Assembly: GCA_902629935.1 (NCBI GenBank)
Contig: CACOSU010000001.1
Coordinates: 62,001-126,000 of the forward strand
Direction: 5' to 3'
DNA: 64,000 nucleotides
DNA from: an uncultured Pelagibacteraceae bacterium
GTDB taxonomy: Bacteria > Pseudomonadota > Alphaproteobacteria > Pelagibacterales > Pelagibacteraceae
The notes beneath the pieces were generated by a model. That model made no database searches, had not been told where the DNA came from, and saw only the letters and a list, made by a program, of their open reading frames with translations. A program made the position numbers and the translations under genes. Below are positions 10,399-19,883 of this stretch, piece after piece; the stretch's first letter is position 1, and each line of letters starts with the position of its first letter.

Positions 10399-10425
10399 GA
10401 CTAAGCTTTGCTATCTTGTTTTACT
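10397..10425 (+). promoter_or_regulatory. Candidate sigma70-type promoter for potD
   Basis: TTGACT, 17-nt spacer, TTTACT. By eye only. Confidence 0.35.
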
Positions 10426-10442
10426 TTAATTTTATAAAATAA

Positions 10443-10456
10443 AAACGTTAACGTTT
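10443..10456. promoter_or_regulatory. Perfect 14-bp palindrome AAACGTTAACGTTT, operator-like
   Basis: Exact dyad symmetry, 14-27 nt upstream of the potD start, just before AGGAG. Confidence 0.5.
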
Positions 10457-10469
10457 AAAAGGAGAATAA

Positions 10470-11597
10470 ATGAAAAAATTAAGTAAATTATTACTTGCTC
10501 TTTCTTTTGTACTTTCTGTAACAACCTCAGCATTTGCAGTAACTGTAGTGTCTTGGGGTGGAGCTTACACAGAGTCACAAAAATTGGGTTATGGTGATCC
10601 TACTGCTAAAAAGTTAGGTATACCTGTTAATTGGGTAGACTACACTGGTGGATTATCAGAAATTAAAGCTCAAAAAGAAGCTGGAAAAATTACTTGGGAC
10701 ATCATGGACGTGTATGCAAAAGATACAATCATTGGATGTGACGAGGGTATTTTCCATGAATTTGATTTTGATAAAGACTTCTTGCCGGCTCCAGATGGAA
10801 CACCTGCAAGTCAAGACTTCTTTACAGGCATGCCTTCAAAATGTGCAGTTGGAAATATTCTGTACTCTTGGAACTTTGCTTATAATGATGCAACGATTGG
10901 TGATTCAAAACCAAAAACAATTAAAGACTTCTTTAATACTAAAAGATTTCCAGGAAAAAGAGCAATCTACAAAGGTGCAATGTCTAACTTAGAGATCGCA
11001 TTGGTTGCTGATGGAGTAAAAGCTAGCGGAGCACAAGCTGGTGGAGACTTACTTTACAGAAAAATGGAAGGTGCTGGTATAGACAGAGCTTTAGCAAAAA
11101 TTAAAAAACTTTGTACAGATCCACAAGGTGGATGTGTATTTTGGAATGCAGGAGCTCAACCACCAGAACTATTAGCTAATGGAGAAGTAGTAATGGCTAC
11201 TGGTTGGAATGGTAGATTCTTTAACGCGCAAATGGAAGGAACTCCACTTGTTCAAGTTTGGGATGCACAAATCTTAGACTATGAATATTTTGCTTTAGTT
11301 AAAGATGGTCCAAACTACGCAAGTGGTGATGCAATGAAAGTACTTGCAGAAATGACAAGCACAGAAGGTTTAGCAGGAAGTGCTAAATATATTGCTTACG
11401 CACCTTGGAGAAAATCTTCAATTGCAATTATGGAAGCAGGAGAGCCTTGGTTTAAAGATGGTAAAACTAACATGGTACCACATATGCCAACAGCACCAGC
11501 TAACTTAAAAAGCCACATTCTTATGAACCCTGATTACTGGGCAGACAACCAGGATGAGATTAATGAGAAGTGGGAAGCAATGAAAGCTAGTCTATAA
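10470..11597 (+). CDS. potD: Spermidine/putrescine-type ABC transporter substrate-binding protein
   Basis: Signal peptide, VTVVSWGGAYTESQ start typical of the family; flanked by ATPase and two permeases. Confidence 0.85.
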   Translation: MKKLSKLLLALSFVLSVTTSAFAVTVVSWGGAYTESQKLGYGDPTAKKLGIPVNWVDYTGGLSEIKAQKEAGKITWDIMDVYAKDTIIGCDEGIFHEFDFDKDFLPAPDGTPASQDFFTGMPSKCAVGNILYSWNFAYNDATIGDSKPKTIKDFFNTKRFPGKRAIYKGAMSNLEIALVADGVKASGAQAGGDLLYRKMEGAGIDRALAKIKKLCTDPQGGCVFWNAGAQPPELLANGEVVMATGWNGRFFNAQMEGTPLVQVWDAQILDYEYFALVKDGPNYASGDAMKVLAEMTSTEGLAGSAKYIAYAPWRKSSIAIMEAGEPWFKDGKTNMVPHMPTAPANLKSHILMNPDYWADNQDEINEKWEAMKASL

Positions 11598-11631
11598 TTT
11601 AGTTTTATAGAATAGTATTTTATAATATATT

Positions 11632-11663
11632 AAAAGGGCAGTTATTTTTAACTGCCCTTTTTT
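11632..11663 (+). terminator. Rho-independent terminator/attenuator between potD and potB
   Basis: AAAAGGGCAGTTA-TTTT-TAACTGCCCTTTT, 13-bp perfect stem followed by T residues. Confidence 0.9.
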
Positions 11664-11666
11664 ATT

Positions 11667-12914
11667 ATGAGCCAAGAACAAATTTTATCATCAGACGGAA
11701 TACCCTTAGAGGAAAGTCTTAAAAAAGCTGAACGTAAAAATAAATTAAAAGCAGTTTTGCTTGTTGCTCCATTATTTTTATTTATTTTAATTATCTACAT
11801 ATTTCCAATTGGTGACATGTTGTTTAGAAGTGTTGATGATCGAATGATCACTAAAATGCTGCCTAAAACATTCGTTGCAATGGAAAAATGGGATGGAAAA
11901 GACTTGCCTGATGAGCCTGTATATGAAGGACTTTATGAGGATTTGAGTTTATTAAAAAAAAATAAAACTTTTGGAAAAATCATAGCAAGATTAAATTATG
12001 AAAAATCAGGTTTCAGTAGCTTAATAAAAAAGACAATAAGAAAAATTGATAAACTTGAAGAGGGAAATTATAAAGAGCAGTTTATTAAAATCCACAAAAG
12101 ATGGGGCCAAGCTGAATATTTGGTTGCTTTAAAAAATACTGCTCCAAATTGGTCTTATGCCAAATATTTAAAAGGGGTAGATTTAAAATATGATGAAAAT
12201 AGAAATATTATTCAGCAAGATGAAGATAGACGAATTTATAAAACACTTTGGCTGAGAACAATAAATGTAGCTTTTTGGGTTACAATTTTCTGTTTTATTC
12301 TTGCTTATCCAATTGCACACTTGTTAGCAACTTTACCAATGAAATATAGTAATTTACTAATGATTTGTGTTCTGCTTCCTTTTTGGACTTCACTATTGGT
12401 TAGAACATCAAGTTGGATGGTATTGCTACAACAACAAGGACCAATTAATGATTTAATTGTTTGGTTGGGTTGGGCTGCAGATGATAACAGGCCAGAATTA
12501 ATGTATAATGTGATTGGCACATTTGTTGCAATGACACAAATTTTACTCCCATTTATGATTCTACCACTTTACAGTGTAATGAAAACAATCTCTCCAAGTT
12601 TAATGAGAGCTGGAAAATCATTAGGAGGAACACCATTGGTCTCATTTGTGAAAATTTATTTTCCTTTAACAATTCCAGGTATTGGGGCAGGAAGTTTACT
12701 AGTATTTATCTTAGCAATTGGTTACTACATCACCCCAGCTTTAGTTGGTGGAGCAAGCGGATCTTTGATTAGTAATAATATTGCTTATCATATGAAAAGC
12801 TCACTAGACTGGGCTTTTGCATCTGCTCTTGGAACAATGCTATTGGTAGGAGTGTTAGCTATATACTGGGTTTATAATAAATTGGTTGGGATAGATAATA
12901 TTAAATTAGGATAA
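11667..12914 (+). CDS. potB: Spermidine/putrescine-type ABC transporter permease
   Basis: Membrane protein with EAA-type loop (MRAGKSLGGTPLVSFVKIYFPLTIPGI). Confidence 0.85.
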   Translation: MSQEQILSSDGIPLEESLKKAERKNKLKAVLLVAPLFLFILIIYIFPIGDMLFRSVDDRMITKMLPKTFVAMEKWDGKDLPDEPVYEGLYEDLSLLKKNKTFGKIIARLNYEKSGFSSLIKKTIRKIDKLEEGNYKEQFIKIHKRWGQAEYLVALKNTAPNWSYAKYLKGVDLKYDENRNIIQQDEDRRIYKTLWLRTINVAFWVTIFCFILAYPIAHLLATLPMKYSNLLMICVLLPFWTSLLVRTSSWMVLLQQQGPINDLIVWLGWAADDNRPELMYNVIGTFVAMTQILLPFMILPLYSVMKTISPSLMRAGKSLGGTPLVSFVKIYFPLTIPGIGAGSLLVFILAIGYYITPALVGGASGSLISNNIAYHMKSSLDWAFASALGTMLLVGVLAIYWVYNKLVGIDNIKLG

Positions 12915-12916
12915 TT

Positions 12917-13771
12917 ATGGCATTACCAAATCACACCCCATTAAATTATAGAATATGGCATTACACATATTTAACTTTTTGTTCTTTAGTGTTCTTCTTT
13001 TTGATTGCTCCATTATTTGTAATATTGCCGCTTTCATTTAATGCAGAGCAATATATTCACTTTTCATCTAAGATGCTTGCACTAGATCCGGAAGGTTTCT
13101 CTTTAAGATGGTATGAAGATATGATCTATGGCACAAAAAATCCATGGGGGTTGGCGACTAAAAATAGTTTAATCATTGCATTCTTTGCAACAATTGGTTC
13201 TACAATTCTTGGAACAGTGGCAGCTCTAGGTTTAAGTAGCAGGCACATGCCATATAAAGCGGCTTTTATGGCGTTATTAATTTCGCCAATGATTGTGCCT
13301 CTAATTATATCTGGTACGGCAATTTTCTTTTTTATGGCAAAAGTTGGATTGGCAGCTACTCATACAGGAATCGTTTTATCTCATATAATCTTAGGAACTC
13401 CATTTGTAGTAATCACTGTTACGGCAACATTGTCAGGCTTTGATCACAGTGTAACTAGAGCGGCTGCAAGTCTGGGTAGCAATCCAGTAAATACATTTAT
13501 GAAAATCACATTACCATTAATTATGCCTGGCGTAATCTCTGGAGCTTTATTTGCATTTGTAACATCATTTGATGAAGTAGTTGTAGTACTATTCTTAGCT
13601 GGATTAGAAAATACTACTATTCCAATTCAAATGTGGGTTGGATTAAGGGAACAGTTAAGCCCAACTATTATGGCTGTGGCAACATGTTTGATTGTTATGT
13701 CTACTCTGATTTTAGTAACTGCAGAATTATTAAGAAGAAGATCTGAGAGACTAAGAGGGATTAATAGATAA
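12917..13771 (+). CDS. potC: Spermidine/putrescine-type ABC transporter permease
   Basis: EAA loop (TRAAASLGSNPVNTFMKITLPLIMPGV); 2-nt gap from potB. Confidence 0.85.
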   Translation: MALPNHTPLNYRIWHYTYLTFCSLVFFFLIAPLFVILPLSFNAEQYIHFSSKMLALDPEGFSLRWYEDMIYGTKNPWGLATKNSLIIAFFATIGSTILGTVAALGLSSRHMPYKAAFMALLISPMIVPLIISGTAIFFFMAKVGLAATHTGIVLSHIILGTPFVVITVTATLSGFDHSVTRAAASLGSNPVNTFMKITLPLIMPGVISGALFAFVTSFDEVVVVLFLAGLENTTIPIQMWVGLREQLSPTIMAVATCLIVMSTLILVTAELLRRRSERLRGINR

Positions 13772-13795
13772 TTAATTTACTAAATTAATTTTTTT
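13770..13795 (+). terminator. Weak AT-only hairpin after potC
   Basis: AATTAATTTACTAAATTAATT followed by TTTTT; no GC pairs in stem. Confidence 0.35.
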
Positions 13796-13816
13796 CAATA
13801 TAGAATATTTATAACT

Positions 13817-16039
13817 ATGGATATTAAAAAAGTTGTTGTTATTGGATCAGGAACTATGGGAAGTGGGATAGCAGCACACCTATGTAATGCAAAAATTCCA
13901 GTAACTTTATTAGATTTAACAACTGAGATTTCTACAAAAGCTAGAGACAGAATATTTAAGTCAAAACCACCGTTATTGCTGGATAAATCAAAAATAGACA
14001 ATATTGAAGTTGGCAATATCAATGACAACTTTGATGTTGTTAAAGATGCTGATTGGGTTGTTGAGGCAGTAGTAGAGAGAATTGATATTAAACATAATAT
14101 ATATGAAAAAATATTCAAAAATAGAAAAGATGGAGCAATTGTTTCGTCAAATACATCTTCTATTCCTATAAAAGTTTTATCTGAAAATTTAACTTTAGAA
14201 GAAAAAAAAGATTTTTGTATTACTCATTTTTTTAATCCTGTTCGATATATGGGTTTATTGGAAATAGTAAAAAACGAAAACAATGATTTAGATAAAATTA
14301 ATTCTCTTAAAAAGTTTTGTGAGATAGAATTGGGTAAGGGAGCGATTGTTTGTAATGATACTCCAGGATTTCTAGGAAATAGAATAGGAGTTTTTGCGAT
14401 GCAAGTTGCAATGACAGAAGCTTTTAAAATGAAACTTAGTATTGAAGAAGCTGATGCAATATTTGGAAGGCCAATGGGTATTCCAAAAACGGGAGTTTTT
14501 GGCCTCTATGATTTAATCGGTATTGATTTAATGGCTGATGTTTTAAAAAGTTTTATTAAAGAGTTATCTGAAAATGACTCTTTTCAAGAAGTTGCTCAAG
14601 AAATTCCTCTTGTAAAAAAATTAATTGAAACAGGTTACACTGGTCGAAAAGGTAAGGGTGGATTTTACCGAATGAATAAAACTGGCGCAACTAAAGTTAT
14701 GGAGGCAATTAATCTAGAAACAGGCGAGTATTCTGTTAGTCAAAAAATTAATATCGGTAGTGATAAAGTTGATTTAAAATCTTTAATCTCAAGAGAAGAT
14801 AAATTTGGTGAGTATGCTTGGTCTGTTATTTCAAAGATTATAAAATATTCATCATCTTTAGTGCCAGGAATTACAAAAGAATTTAATGATATAGATGAAG
14901 CAATGAGATTAGGTTTCAATTGGGCAAAAGGCCCGTTTGAAATGTTAGAAGAAATAGGTGTTGAAAACTTTTTTAATAAAGTTGATGAATTTAAAGGAAA
15001 TAAGTTTTTAGAAAAATTATCCAAAAGTAAAGATCAAAATTTTTATGGTTCTAGACAAAAATATACTGAGATTGAAACACTTGGAAAAGTTAAGAAAAAA
15101 GCTATGAGCATTGATGGAAACAATTCTGCTCAAGTTTATCGTTTTCAAGACTATAATATTGTTGAGTTTACTACAAAGGCTAATGCACTTGATTATGACT
15201 CAATGGATGCACTTAAAAAAGCAACCGACAAACCTTTAATTATAATTAATGAGAGTATGCAATTTTCTGCTGGAGTGAATTTAACATACACTATGGATTT
15301 TGCTAATAAGGGTGATTTTAAATCTATTGAAAAATTTATTAAATATTTTCAAGAAACATGTAAGCACTTAAAGTACTCTGAACATCCCGTAATTTCAGCT
15401 CCTTCTGGTTTAACTCTTGGTGGAGGATTTGAAGTGATGGTTCAAAGTAATTTTGTAGCGTCTCACACTAATATTGTTGTTGGTTTGGTAGAAACTATTG
15501 TTGGTTTAATTCCAGCAGGAGGCGGTTGTAAGGAAATGCTCGCAAGATGGCTTGATACAGAAGAGGCTAAAAAAGACCCCAATTACGCACCTCTTAAAGT
15601 ATTTGATATAATCGGTTATGGTAAAACTGCTACTTCACCAGTTGAGGCAGAACCTATGAAATATCTTAAACCTCAGGATAAAAAAATTATGAATAGAAAT
15701 AGTTTATTAGAAGTCTCAAAGGAAATTTTGAATAACAATAAAGACTTCAAAGCTCCATCTGAGATAAAATTTAATCTTCCAGGAAAAACAGTTCTTCCTG
15801 AAATGAATAAAATTTTACATAAATTATATAACGATAAAGTTATACTAGATCATGGTTTAAAAGTAGCACAAGAGCTAGCTCATGTATTGAGTGGTGGTGA
15901 CACTTCAATTGAAAAAACATTATCAGAAGATGATTTATATAAATTGGAATTGGATGCTTTTATGAGATTAATCGAAACCAAAGAAACTCAAGATAGAATT
16001 AGACACACACTCGCAACTGGTAAGCCACTAGTTAATTAA
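13817..16039 (+). CDS. 3-hydroxyacyl-CoA dehydrogenase / enoyl-CoA hydratase multifunctional protein (FadN-like order)
   Basis: N-terminal GSGTMGSGIAAHLCNA and ITHFFNPVRYMGLLEIV; C-terminal crotonase-like HPVISAPSGLTLGGGFEV. Confidence 0.85.
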   Translation: MDIKKVVVIGSGTMGSGIAAHLCNAKIPVTLLDLTTEISTKARDRIFKSKPPLLLDKSKIDNIEVGNINDNFDVVKDADWVVEAVVERIDIKHNIYEKIFKNRKDGAIVSSNTSSIPIKVLSENLTLEEKKDFCITHFFNPVRYMGLLEIVKNENNDLDKINSLKKFCEIELGKGAIVCNDTPGFLGNRIGVFAMQVAMTEAFKMKLSIEEADAIFGRPMGIPKTGVFGLYDLIGIDLMADVLKSFIKELSENDSFQEVAQEIPLVKKLIETGYTGRKGKGGFYRMNKTGATKVMEAINLETGEYSVSQKINIGSDKVDLKSLISREDKFGEYAWSVISKIIKYSSSLVPGITKEFNDIDEAMRLGFNWAKGPFEMLEEIGVENFFNKVDEFKGNKFLEKLSKSKDQNFYGSRQKYTEIETLGKVKKKAMSIDGNNSAQVYRFQDYNIVEFTTKANALDYDSMDALKKATDKPLIIINESMQFSAGVNLTYTMDFANKGDFKSIEKFIKYFQETCKHLKYSEHPVISAPSGLTLGGGFEVMVQSNFVASHTNIVVGLVETIVGLIPAGGGCKEMLARWLDTEEAKKDPNYAPLKVFDIIGYGKTATSPVEAEPMKYLKPQDKKIMNRNSLLEVSKEILNNNKDFKAPSEIKFNLPGKTVLPEMNKILHKLYNDKVILDHGLKVAQELAHVLSGGDTSIEKTLSEDDLYKLELDAFMRLIETKETQDRIRHTLATGKPLVN

Positions 16040-16043
16040 TTTT

Positions 16044-16688
16044 TTACTCAAACATTTTTACTGTATTTATAAAATCAGGTCTAAGAACATATTCAGATCT
16101 ATGAGAATATCGAATTTTTTCCAACACTTTAATACCGTAAATCACTTTTCCTATAGGAGTATATTCTCCTTCAAATAGAGGCTCATCATCAAGAATAATA
16201 AAAAACTGACTATCTTCAGTATCATATGTTAAAGTTCTCGCTAAACCAACTGAACCTCTCTCAAAATTAAACTCAGCATCAACCTCTGACTTTATAGTGC
16301 CTAGACCAGATTTACCAGTTCCAATTTTTCCATAATCTAATTGATCTTTCTTACCAAACTCAAGATCACCTGCCTGAACCATTTTATCCTTAATAACTCT
16401 GTGAAAAGCAACATTGTCATATGCTTTTAAGTTGATTAATTTTTTAAATCTCTCGACTCCATTTGGAGATATCTCGGGATAGAGTTCAATTATGACATTT
16501 CCACATTCAGCATTAAGCACAACAATATTATTTGGTTTTTTAAAATTAATTTTTTGTGGATCAAAATTTTTTACAAACAAACACTTATTTTTTACAACTA
16601 TAGTAAAACACAAAGCAAAAACTCCAAGTACTATTAAAAAAATAAAAATTAATTTCTCATGTAGGGAAGCTTTAACTTTTTTTATCAT
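16044..16688 (-). CDS. Cyclophilin-type peptidyl-prolyl cis-trans isomerase, membrane-anchored
   Basis: N-terminal TM; IELYPEISPNGVERFKKL, YDNVAFHRVIKDKMVQAGD, SQFFI. Confidence 0.9.
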   Translation of the reverse strand: MIKKVKASLHEKLIFIFLIVLGVFALCFTIVVKNKCLFVKNFDPQKINFKKPNNIVVLNAECGNVIIELYPEISPNGVERFKKLINLKAYDNVAFHRVIKDKMVQAGDLEFGKKDQLDYGKIGTGKSGLGTIKSEVDAEFNFERGSVGLARTLTYDTEDSQFFIILDDEPLFEGEYTPIGKVIYGIKVLEKIRYSHRSEYVLRPDFINTVKMFE

Positions 16689-16690
16689 AT

Positions 16691-17419
16691 CTAAAATACA
16701 AAAGTATTATCAATTTCTTTTATTTTATCTTTTATAAATTCAATTTTTTTATTGAGAATTTCATCATCTGAAATTTTATAATTTCCTGTTATTAAATGAG
16801 AATATACCTCTGCCATATCCTCGGATGGTATTGTCATTGAGTATTCTGAAAAAAAACCATTAGTATTTGTGTAAGTATCTAATCCTAATTTTTTTGAGCA
16901 AGTAGAACAATCAGCATATCTAAAACCTGGCTTATTAAATGTTTTCCATTCATTTTCGTCAAATAAATCTCTAAAACCATCATTTATAATATGAAATAAT
17001 TCGTGGTGAATCACTCTCTCAAAATATTTTTCATTAAATTTTAAATCTATAATTAATGTTTTCATCACGTGATCAGGAATTCCAGCTGTATTTATTCCTG
17101 AAATAGATAGGTTTTCACACATTACAATATATTTAAGATTAATTATTCTTAAAAATTCTTTTGAATATCGGTTCAAATTTTTAGATATAATTTTGTATTT
17201 TTCATCATAAGTTTTTTTGTTTGAATTTATACAAGAAATATTTTTCTGGACCCCAAGTCTAAATGGCTTAGTTGCATAAAAATATTTCAGTTTATTGGGA
17301 GTTTTTAATTCATAAATTTCTAAATTTGGTATTTTTATAATATTATAAATAGAATTTGAATTTGCTGACGTTATTAAAAAAAATGATATTAAAATCAGCT
17401 TAAAAATCTTCATAAACAT
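16691..17419 (-). CDS. Putative secreted zinc metallopeptidase, uncharacterised
   Basis: Signal-like N-terminus; HExxH motif in VIHHELFHIIND and downstream SEDMAEVYSHL possible third ligand. Confidence 0.55.
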   Translation of the reverse strand: MFMKIFKLILISFFLITSANSNSIYNIIKIPNLEIYELKTPNKLKYFYATKPFRLGVQKNISCINSNKKTYDEKYKIISKNLNRYSKEFLRIINLKYIVMCENLSISGINTAGIPDHVMKTLIIDLKFNEKYFERVIHHELFHIINDGFRDLFDENEWKTFNKPGFRYADCSTCSKKLGLDTYTNTNGFFSEYSMTIPSEDMAEVYSHLITGNYKISDDEILNKKIEFIKDKIKEIDNTFVF

Positions 17420-17469
17420 AATTTAGATGATATTCGATTTAAAAAGAATGTGGTACATTTTGTTCACAA

Positions 17470-18429
17470 ATGAAAAAAGAACGAAACAAAAATCCAATCC
17501 AACCTGTAAGTGGAACAAAAGTTCCAAGATTTGCTGGTCCTTCAACATTTGCAAGATTACCAGAGTTAAGAGATGTTGAAAGTTGTGATGTTGCAATTGT
17601 AGGAGTGCCATTTGATGCTGGTACAAGTTACAGACCAGGTGCAAGATTTGGCCCACAAAGCATTCGCCAAGCTTCTAGACATTTGAGAACCAATTATCAT
17701 CCTAGTTATGATGTAGAACCATTTAAAGTTCAGCAAGTGGCTGATGCTGGAGACATTACTTGTAATCCATTTAGTATAGATGAATCAATAAAACAAATCG
17801 AATCTGGAGCAACAGATTTGTTAAATAAAGTAGGTGGTATAATCAGTTTAGGTGGTGACCACACCATCGCTGTACCACTTCTTAGAGCAATTAATAAAAA
17901 ATGTAATGGACCAGTTTCATTAGTTCATTTTGATGCTCATCTTGACACTTGGGATACTTATTTTGGAGCACCTTATACACATGGCACTCCATTTAGAAGA
18001 GCAAGAGAGGAAGGATTATTTTTAGATGACGCTTCGATGCATGTTGGAATTAGAGGGCCTCTTTATAGTAGAGATGATATTAAAAATGATGAAAGTTTTG
18101 GTTTTAAAATAATTCACTGTGATGAATTTCAAACAGAAGGAACAGATAAAATTGCCGAAAGGATTAGAAAAAGAGTAGGAGACAATCCACTTTATCTATC
18201 TATAGATATTGATGTGTTGGACCCAGCATTTGCACCTGGCACAGGTACACCAGAAATTGCAGGTATGACTACGCGAGAAATGGTAAATGTTTTAAGAGGT
18301 TTGTCTGGATTAAATTTAGTTTCTGCTGATGTGGTTGAAGTTTCACCTGCATATGATCATGCAGAAGTTACATCACTTGCTGCCGCAACAATAGTTTACG
18401 AATTAACAAATTTATTTGCAAAATCATAA
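17470..18429 (+). CDS. speB: Agmatinase / ureohydrolase family protein
   Basis: GGDHT, HFDAHLDT, SIDIDVLDPAFAPGTGTPE metal-binding motifs. Confidence 0.85.
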   Translation: MKKERNKNPIQPVSGTKVPRFAGPSTFARLPELRDVESCDVAIVGVPFDAGTSYRPGARFGPQSIRQASRHLRTNYHPSYDVEPFKVQQVADAGDITCNPFSIDESIKQIESGATDLLNKVGGIISLGGDHTIAVPLLRAINKKCNGPVSLVHFDAHLDTWDTYFGAPYTHGTPFRRAREEGLFLDDASMHVGIRGPLYSRDDIKNDESFGFKIIHCDEFQTEGTDKIAERIRKRVGDNPLYLSIDIDVLDPAFAPGTGTPEIAGMTTREMVNVLRGLSGLNLVSADVVEVSPAYDHAEVTSLAAATIVYELTNLFAKS

Positions 18430-18449
18430 AGAAAGGATAGTTTCGAAAA

Positions 18450-19883
18450 ATGTTAGATAAAAAAAAATTTTATATTAATGGAGTATGGGTCAAGCCAAAA
18501 AGTTCTGAGGAAATTAAAGTAATTGATCCAGCAACAGAGCAAAATTGTGCTGTAATTACTTTAGGAAACAAAGCAGATGTTGATTTAGCAGTTAGAGCAG
18601 CAAAAGAAGCTTACGAGTCTTGGGCTTTCTCATCTAAAGAAGAAAGAATTGGATTACTAGAAAAACTATATGAAAATTATAAGAAAAGATGGGCAGATAT
18701 TGCAGAAGCTATTACCTTGGAAATGGGTGCTCCTAAAGATTTTTCAACAAAATTACAGGCAGGTACTGGAGCAAGTCATATTAAATCATTCATTAGATAT
18801 TTAAAAAATTTTCAATTTGAAAAACCATTAGGAGAACACGCTCCTAACCAAAGATTACTTTATGAACCAAAAGGTGTTTGTGCACTAATAACACCATGGA
18901 ATTGGCCAATGAATCAAGTTTGTCTAAAAGTAATGCCTGCAATCGCCTCAGGATGTACGATGGTCTTAAAACCATCAGAGTTAGCACCGTTATCTTCAAT
19001 GATACTTGCTGAAATTATTGATGAAGTAAAATTTCCAAAAGGAGTATTTAATTTAGTTAATGGAGATGGAGCAACAACAGGAGATGCTCTTACAAGTCAT
19101 CCAGATATTAATATGATTTCTTTCACAGGATCAACAAGAGCTGGAGCTTTGATTTCTCAAAATGCTGCCAAAGATTTTAAAAGAGTAAGCTTAGAATTAG
19201 GTGGCAAAGGAGCTAATATAATTTTTAAAGATGCTGATCCAGAAGCTATTGAAAGAGGTGCTTTGAGATGTTTTAGAAATTCTGGACAATCTTGTAATGC
19301 GCCAACAAGAATGTTAGTTGAAAAATCAATGTATGATGAAGCAATTGATAGATTAAAAAAATATACTGAAAACTTTGAGGTTGGTGATCCTAAAAAAGAA
19401 GGAGAGCACATAGGCCCAGTTATTTCAGAAACTCAATACAACAAAATTCAAAATCTGATCCAAAAAGGTATTGATGAAGGAGCAAAATTGGTTGCCGGAG
19501 GAACAGGTAAACCGGATGGTCTAGATAAAGGTTACTTTGTTAAGCCAACTGTATTTGCAGATGTAAATAATGACATGGATGTTGCAAGAACTGAAATTTT
19601 TGGACCTGTCTTATCTGTTATCCCATTTGAAACAGAGGAAGAGGCAATAAAAATTGCAAATGACACTGCTTATGGATTAACGAACTACATCCAAACGCAA
19701 GACTCTAAAAAAGTACAAAGAGTTGCAAGAAAATTAAGATCTGGAATGGTTGATGTTAATGGAGCTGGTATTGCAGTTGATGCACCATTTGGAGGATTTA
19801 AACATTCAGGTATAGGACGTGAAGCAGGTGAACATGGTCTGGAAGAATTCTTGGAAGTAAAAGCAGTTGGTGGTTGGAGTTAA
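18450..19883 (+). CDS. Aldehyde dehydrogenase (NAD), paralogue of the gene at 3977-5407
   Basis: ITPWNWPMNQVCLK, LELGGKGANI, SGQSCNAPTR, TEIFGPVLSVIPFETE. Confidence 0.9.
   Translation: MLDKKKFYINGVWVKPKSSEEIKVIDPATEQNCAVITLGNKADVDLAVRAAKEAYESWAFSSKEERIGLLEKLYENYKKRWADIAEAITLEMGAPKDFSTKLQAGTGASHIKSFIRYLKNFQFEKPLGEHAPNQRLLYEPKGVCALITPWNWPMNQVCLKVMPAIASGCTMVLKPSELAPLSSMILAEIIDEVKFPKGVFNLVNGDGATTGDALTSHPDINMISFTGSTRAGALISQNAAKDFKRVSLELGGKGANIIFKDADPEAIERGALRCFRNSGQSCNAPTRMLVEKSMYDEAIDRLKKYTENFEVGDPKKEGEHIGPVISETQYNKIQNLIQKGIDEGAKLVAGGTGKPDGLDKGYFVKPTVFADVNNDMDVARTEIFGPVLSVIPFETEEEAIKIANDTAYGLTNYIQTQDSKKVQRVARKLRSGMVDVNGAGIAVDAPFGGFKHSGIGREAGEHGLEEFLEVKAVGGWS

Noticed and set aside
10648-10992. 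114-aa plus-strand ORF inside potD in another frame
   Set aside because: Out-of-frame Leu/Gln/Lys-rich translation of a confident CDS.
13795-14118. 107-aa minus-strand ORF at start of the 3-hydroxyacyl-CoA dehydrogenase gene
   Set aside because: Overlaps a strongly supported CDS; no motif support.
17423-17656. 77-aa minus-strand ORF overlapping the agmatinase start
   Set aside because: Mostly antisense to speB; His/Leu/Gln-rich shadow frame.
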